Origin: Bostrychus sinensis
Taxonomy: Eukaryota; Chordata; Actinopteri; Gobiiformes; Eleotridae
Assembly: GCA_020698575.1 (NCBI GenBank)
Contig: CM036240.1
Coordinates: 26,129,211 to 26,193,210, forward strand
DNA length: 64,000 nucleotides
Direction of reading: 5' to 3'
In this document: in pieces, positions 59,401-64,000 of the stretch
Layout of the letters: every line of letters begins with the position of its first letter
Position numbering within the stretch: the first letter of the stretch is position 1
Position numbers and translations under genes: made by a program
The notes under the pieces: generated by a model
Databases searched by the model: none
Told to the model about the DNA's origin: nothing
Seen by the model: the letters and a program-made list of their open reading frames with translations, nothing else

Positions 59401-61017
59401 TATGACAGAGCCCATTTTTTTTCACCAACATTAAATAATTTAAAATCTTCACACTATTTCTCAAGGACCTTGCCAGAACCATAACCCAAACTTGACATGC
59501 TAAGTAGTATAAAATATGACTGCATGAATGTTTGCTGTATGGAGTCTATTACTACAATTATACAAGTTAGTGTAGCTATCCCACATAATTGCATTGAGTC
59601 TATAGCCTTGTGAAATGCTTGGTTGGTGCTAGGCTGGAGGATGAGGAAGTGGGACGAGGAGGTGTCTGGTGTCAGAGCCCTGGGGACACTCTTGAGAAGA
59701 AGGGCACTGCGCTCGCCAGGACGTTTGCTGAATCCGGAAGACACGAAACAAAGACATGAGTAGAAGCTACTAGTCTGGGGCGCAGTTCTGCCAGCCGAGT
59801 GCGCCGGCCAAGAGAGAGTGATTTAGTTATCTCCATATTGACTCATATATCACTCATGTACTAGAGCCAACAATGAGCACAGTATCCCGAAGTACACGCA
59901 GTTGGCAGATCAATAACTCACCATAATTAACTAAGCCGGGAATGTCAGGAGTCTCCGCTTAATGGGCTCGGTTAGTGTGTGGGTAAATGATTGCGTTTTT
60001 GTTTACGTTTACTGCCAAAAGACCCTCGACGGGCCACTGAAATTATCTTATTCCTCGCCCACACACAGTCTCTAAGTGGTATGCTGTGAAAAGCACAAGC
60101 CTAAGCAAAAAAATGATCTGTGCCCATATCCATGAAGGTTCAAAGTGTTCTCAAAAGGGGATTTAGGTACTTTGTTTGAGCACTATACCTTATTTATATG
60201 CAGTAGCAAGTAAAAGTTGTGTAAACTTTGTAGTAATAGCCAAAATATGTTTTAAAAATCAACTGTATAACTAGCCCAAAATAATACATCTTGCATTAGT
60301 CCTGGAAAAAGCAACATTTGTAGTCCAATTAATAGCATTTTGTTCAATTCCATCATATTTCAATGAGGACAAACTGATCACTGCTAGAGGAGAAGCACAT
60401 TCATAAACACAAAATCTTACAAGAAAGTTAAAGATCTTACTAAAGCCATTTGTTCAATCACTTTGTGTCAACTGCTCAAAGTCGACAACCTGAGCACTGC
60501 TGAGAGAGAAGCACAATGAAAATCTTGCAAAAACATATTTTGAACTGCAATGATTTGGATTCTAAGTTAACAGATTTTACAACCTTCTTTTAATACTATG
60601 ACCTTGCAGGGCTAGCGTAGTAGCTCACAGAATGGTTTGTTACATTCTGTATAAAAATGGGTTTTGCTCTTTATTTTGGTAGATCATTTAAAGTTCTTAT
60701 CAATGCTTCTGTATGTCTTTCAGTCATCCTACATACAAAACATCCTGCCTAAGACAACTCCAGGACCAAGTGTCTATATCCGGGCCTGCATCACCAACAT
60801 GTCTGCACAAGTCCTGTCTAAGCCCCCTATGCTTATGTACAATGTTTACCTTACATAGGGGCAGTAAACAGATGCTCCCCCACACTTCCACTCACACATT
60901 AGCATGGATCCGAGGTAACGGTGTAACATTGAGCCGTCTAGCAGCTTTGTGTCTGACTACGCACCCAGAACTAGTCCTGACACCAGAAACCTCTGAAGGG
61001 ATTCGTAGTGAGGGAAA

Positions 61018-61043
<26 letters not shown>
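61018..61043. repeat. (GA)n microsatellite
   Basis: Uninterrupted GA repeats of about 13 units. Confidence 0.9.
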
Positions 61044-61048
<5 letters not shown>

Positions 61049-62805
61049 GCAGGGTTAGCATCTGCAGAAGCGATTGCGATCTGAGCAGACAACTTCATGG
61101 CGCTGTGAATGCTGCTGTGTGTGTGCGTGTTGCAGCCTTCTATCCCGGCGTATTGAATTCACTGGCAGCGTTCTGAGAAGTGTGTGCGTGGCGCTGACAT
61201 GGTGCCAAGGGTGTGCTCTCATTTCTCCCCATCTATCAACCCCCTTTCCCTTCTTTTATTCCTATGTCCAATGGTGTGAGGCTGGAATAGGCTTCAGTAG
61301 CACCAATAATAATGACTTCAAAACATAAACATCATACCTGATTTCTACTACTGTTTATTTTCCATTGCACTTTTGTCCATCTCATCTCATGCGCAAGGTC
61401 GAGAGGTTAATGACAATTGCTATTTTGGAGTGAATGTTTGGCAGTAATGGTACTAAACCACTCCATTGCAGTTAAGCATTTAAAAGGAAAGTACCTTTTA
61501 TCTTGGGTGTGCAAAAAACTGACACTTTTACCTTTTAATAAAACAAAAGCAGGAATATGTTGGGATGGGGACAAAAAAAGTAAAATTTGGTAGTGGTGCT
61601 TTAAGTGCACTTAGAAGTCATTTTTTTCCCTTGACTATTTTGTTACATAGATCGACAATACCACTGCTCATAAAGTATTAAAGCATCTTTTAAAAATCTG
61701 TCCTCCTTTGCTGTTCCCTATGCAACACAGACATTGCCAATGTACTTGAGGACTTTAGAGGACTAGCTGGGAGGGACAGACTTGGCCCAGGGAGTATAGT
61801 ACGTGAGGGTGACCCTGCTGCGTGCTGCTGGAGACACTTTAAAGTGATCTTATATCACCGCTCTCCCACTTTGCGACACCATGTTTTTTCCCCATAGACT
61901 CTTTCCAGTGATCCAGCTCCAAAGGGCTGTCGTGATAAGCAGCGCTTGGAAAAGAAGTTGAGCAGTGTTTAAAGTGATTAACTGGAGATTACTAAACATA
62001 CCACTCAACTTAATTATGCTGCATTTAGATGTATTTTTTTAGATGTCACATTAAAGTATAGGTGGGCAATTTGATGATCCTAGATTGGTAGTGACCTTCA
62101 AATGTCACATTATCTACTTTTACAAAACATTATCACTGAGCTAAAGAGCAGTGTAGCTCAAATTGAACATCTTTATACTCGATTTTGACTAGGCTTTCTA
62201 GGGGTGCATCACAGCATAAAACATTAAAAGGGGTTCCAACAAGTGCCACTTTTTTACTGATAGCGAGTATGGGTGTGACAAGATCTCATGATTTTGCAAT
62301 CACAAGTTTCTTATGCAGGTATAAATCGGTCTCATGATCAGGTTCGGTTTGCACTTTTTACAAAGGAGAAGCGAGTTGAGTTTGTCGAAACACATTTGGC
62401 AGTATATATGTGCTGCTGCATATAATGCAAATAACAGAAGTAAATACCATTTATTACAAGTTAATTTTAAAAATGCACCTAAATAATTTAGCATTTTATG
62501 CTTTTTAGGTGAGTAATTTACATTTTTCATTTGTGTAAAATACATTTTTCAGTACTATAAAATTCTTTCTAAAATTCTTGTTAACCCAGTCTCATGTTTA
62601 ACTCGTGAGATTTGTGCCTCGTCATATCCCTAATAGTAAGTACTGATACACCTACAGTACATAGAATTTATAAACCATGCGCAGATTTCATGTGAATGTT
62701 GATCCAAAAAATATTTTATCAATTGACCAACCAACTGATTATGCATTTTGACTATTTAGTAATAAATTAATTCTTTACCTCTGTCAGCCTTTATTAGCCT
62801 ATTTC

Positions 62806-63730
62806 TAAGGGTGCTCCGATCAGGATTTTTGAGGCCAATCACCAATCACCGATCAGCCTTTGCTGTGATCGGCCGATACCGATCATGGCCGATACCGATC
62901 ACGTGGTCTTCAATGTAGTAATGTCATGTATGCAGGCTATTATTATTTCCACTTGAAAAAATACTGTAGACCTTGTAAATGTAAAAGTACAACAAAATTC
63001 TACTTATTTTTGTTTTAGAAGAGGTTTTGTTGCATTATTGGTCTTTAATGTGTGCCCAGTGTCTGTGGCTTTGTTTGAATGCTCCGCTGATGTAAAAATC
63101 AGCTGTTCTTAATTGGTGCCTTTAGTGTAAGTCCGCAGGTGCAGCGCCTGTGTCTGCGTAACGCGCAGCCAAAACAGGTTGAAACACAGTGGACTAAAGA
63201 GCAGACAGCTCCTGCAGCCAGGTCTGACAACGTCTGAACGAAGAAAACATGCACAAGAGAGCAGCGAAGACAACGATGAAAGGTTCTCTTTTTACTTTCT
63301 CTTTCCATTAGCAGTCATTTGGTGCAGTTTAAGCCACAAAACGCACAGTTTTCTCCGCGTAACAAGACACAGGCAGACTCTGAACTTTCTTAATGCTTTT
63401 AACGTAACTGTTAGCGGGTTAGCTGTAGCTCTATTTGCGTTGGTGTTTGCAAATACACGCACTGCTCCGCCTCGGTTCTGTCCCGTGCGCTCCAAGAGCA
63501 GGCGAGGACACAGCGGGGACACAAAGCAGCAGCTCCAGGGCAGGTTTGTGTTAGTTATAACCTAGGGCTTAACTTAAAAACACTGCAGGACAGTAGATGT
63601 GAGAGCCTCGCATGTTTGTGTTAATTTGATCGGCCCTTCTGATCGGCCCATTTTACCGATCACCGATCACTCTATTTTTAGCCATGATCGGCCGATCACC
63701 GATCGCGGCCAATCGTTTGGAGCACCCTTA
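62806..63730. mobile_element. hAT non-autonomous element with exact target-site duplication
   Basis: Terminal TAAGGGTGCTCC and its complement GGAGCACCCTTA, flanked by identical octamers CCTATTTC at 62798-62805 and 63731-63738. Subterminal regions are packed with GATCGGCCGATC-type palindromic words (62850-62900 and 63630-63710). The 925-bp body has no transposase. Target length and end style indicate hAT. Confidence 0.9.
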
Positions 63731-64000
63731 CCTATTTCTATTGTGAACTGTTGCATTATTGTTTTCATCCATCTTAATGTTGTAATGTTCTGCATGAAGC
63801 ATGTCTCAAGAGTCTCCGGAGATGAACCTATAAAGGATGAATAATAAAAATAATAACATTCATTTATTTCTGAACAGTGCTATTGAGATAAATGGACTGA
63901 AGTCCTCATATGAGAATATGTAGGTTTAAAAAGTACCTCTCTGGACAAAACTAGAATACCTCTGAGATGATTATATGACAATTATCACATGTTTTGTCTG

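Larger units (their letters stand above)
57422..64000. other. acvr1 upstream region, no recognisable coding exon
   Basis: Contains the 5' UTR and upstream DNA of acvr1. GC-rich pieces at about 57.84-57.96 and 58.35-58.60 kb, and around 61.02-61.20 kb, could include non-coding first exons or promoters, but nothing in the bases fixes them. Other contents are (TG)n at 58645-58675, (GA)n at 61018-61043, dispersed repeats near 59.14-59.40 and 60.36-60.64 kb, and an hAT element at 62806-63730. Confidence 0.5.

Noticed and set aside
63179..63565. 128-codon open frame near the right end
   Set aside because: It lies wholly inside the hAT element at 62806-63730 and resembles no transposase or host protein.
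1..64000. CRISPR arrays, operons, ribosome binding sites, tRNA or rRNA genes
   Set aside because: Spliced vertebrate genes and fish repeats throughout; tRNA-like words occur only as SINE heads and no complete tRNA cloverleaf was found.

Overview
The window is nuclear DNA of a ray-finned fish, most likely an acanthomorph teleost. It has spliced genes with GT-AG introns, an AT-rich background, and many fish-type SINE, hAT and Tc1 remnants. Five protein-coding genes can be read exon by exon: the 3' end of galnt5 (+), then ermn, cytip, acvr1c and acvr1 (all -). The same genes, order and orientations are known from human chromosome 2q24.1 (GALNT5-ERMN-CYTIP-ACVR1C-ACVR1), so this is an old conserved block.

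Layout. 1-3446: last four coding exons of galnt5, with a Tc1-like element in an intron. 3447-5516: galnt5 3' UTR and repeats. 5517-6776: ermn, two coding exons, with an apparent one-base frameshift in the first. 6777-14838: gene-poor and repeat-rich, including a long inverted repeat (about 9.97-10.57 kb) and an hAT element nested in another hAT element (10726-12554). 14839-20359: cytip, eight coding exons, PDZ plus coiled coil, with introns full of degenerate TAC/TGC triplet tracts. 20360-26337: SINEs and a LINE tail. 26338-39093: acvr1c (ALK7), nine coding exons, 493 residues. 39094-45355: hAT, SINE and an R2-like retrotransposon fragment. 45356-57421: acvr1 (ALK2), eleven coding exons. 57422-64000: 5' flank or UTR of acvr1, no recognisable coding exon, ending in an hAT element with an exact 8-bp target duplication.

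The outstanding observation is acvr1. Between its signal-peptide exon and its transmembrane exon it carries three consecutive, intact, ten-cysteine activin-receptor (three-finger) ectodomain exons where the vertebrate gene normally has one. All three are phase 1-1 and have good splice sites. Reading all eleven exons gives one open frame of 682 residues. Dropping the two extra exons gives 508, essentially the length of human ACVR1 (509). The type I BMP/activin receptor could therefore have a triple ligand-binding head, or could swap ectodomains by alternative splicing.

Functionally, acvr1 and acvr1c are neighbouring TGF-beta-family type I receptor kinases (ALK2 signals mainly through SMAD1/5/8, ALK7 through SMAD2/3). 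The other three genes (a mucin-type O-glycosylation enzyme, a myelin-associated actin-binding protein and a leukocyte PDZ scaffold) are unrelated in pathway and share only the conserved location. Exon borders were read by eye from frame, phase and splice consensus. No transcript evidence was available.
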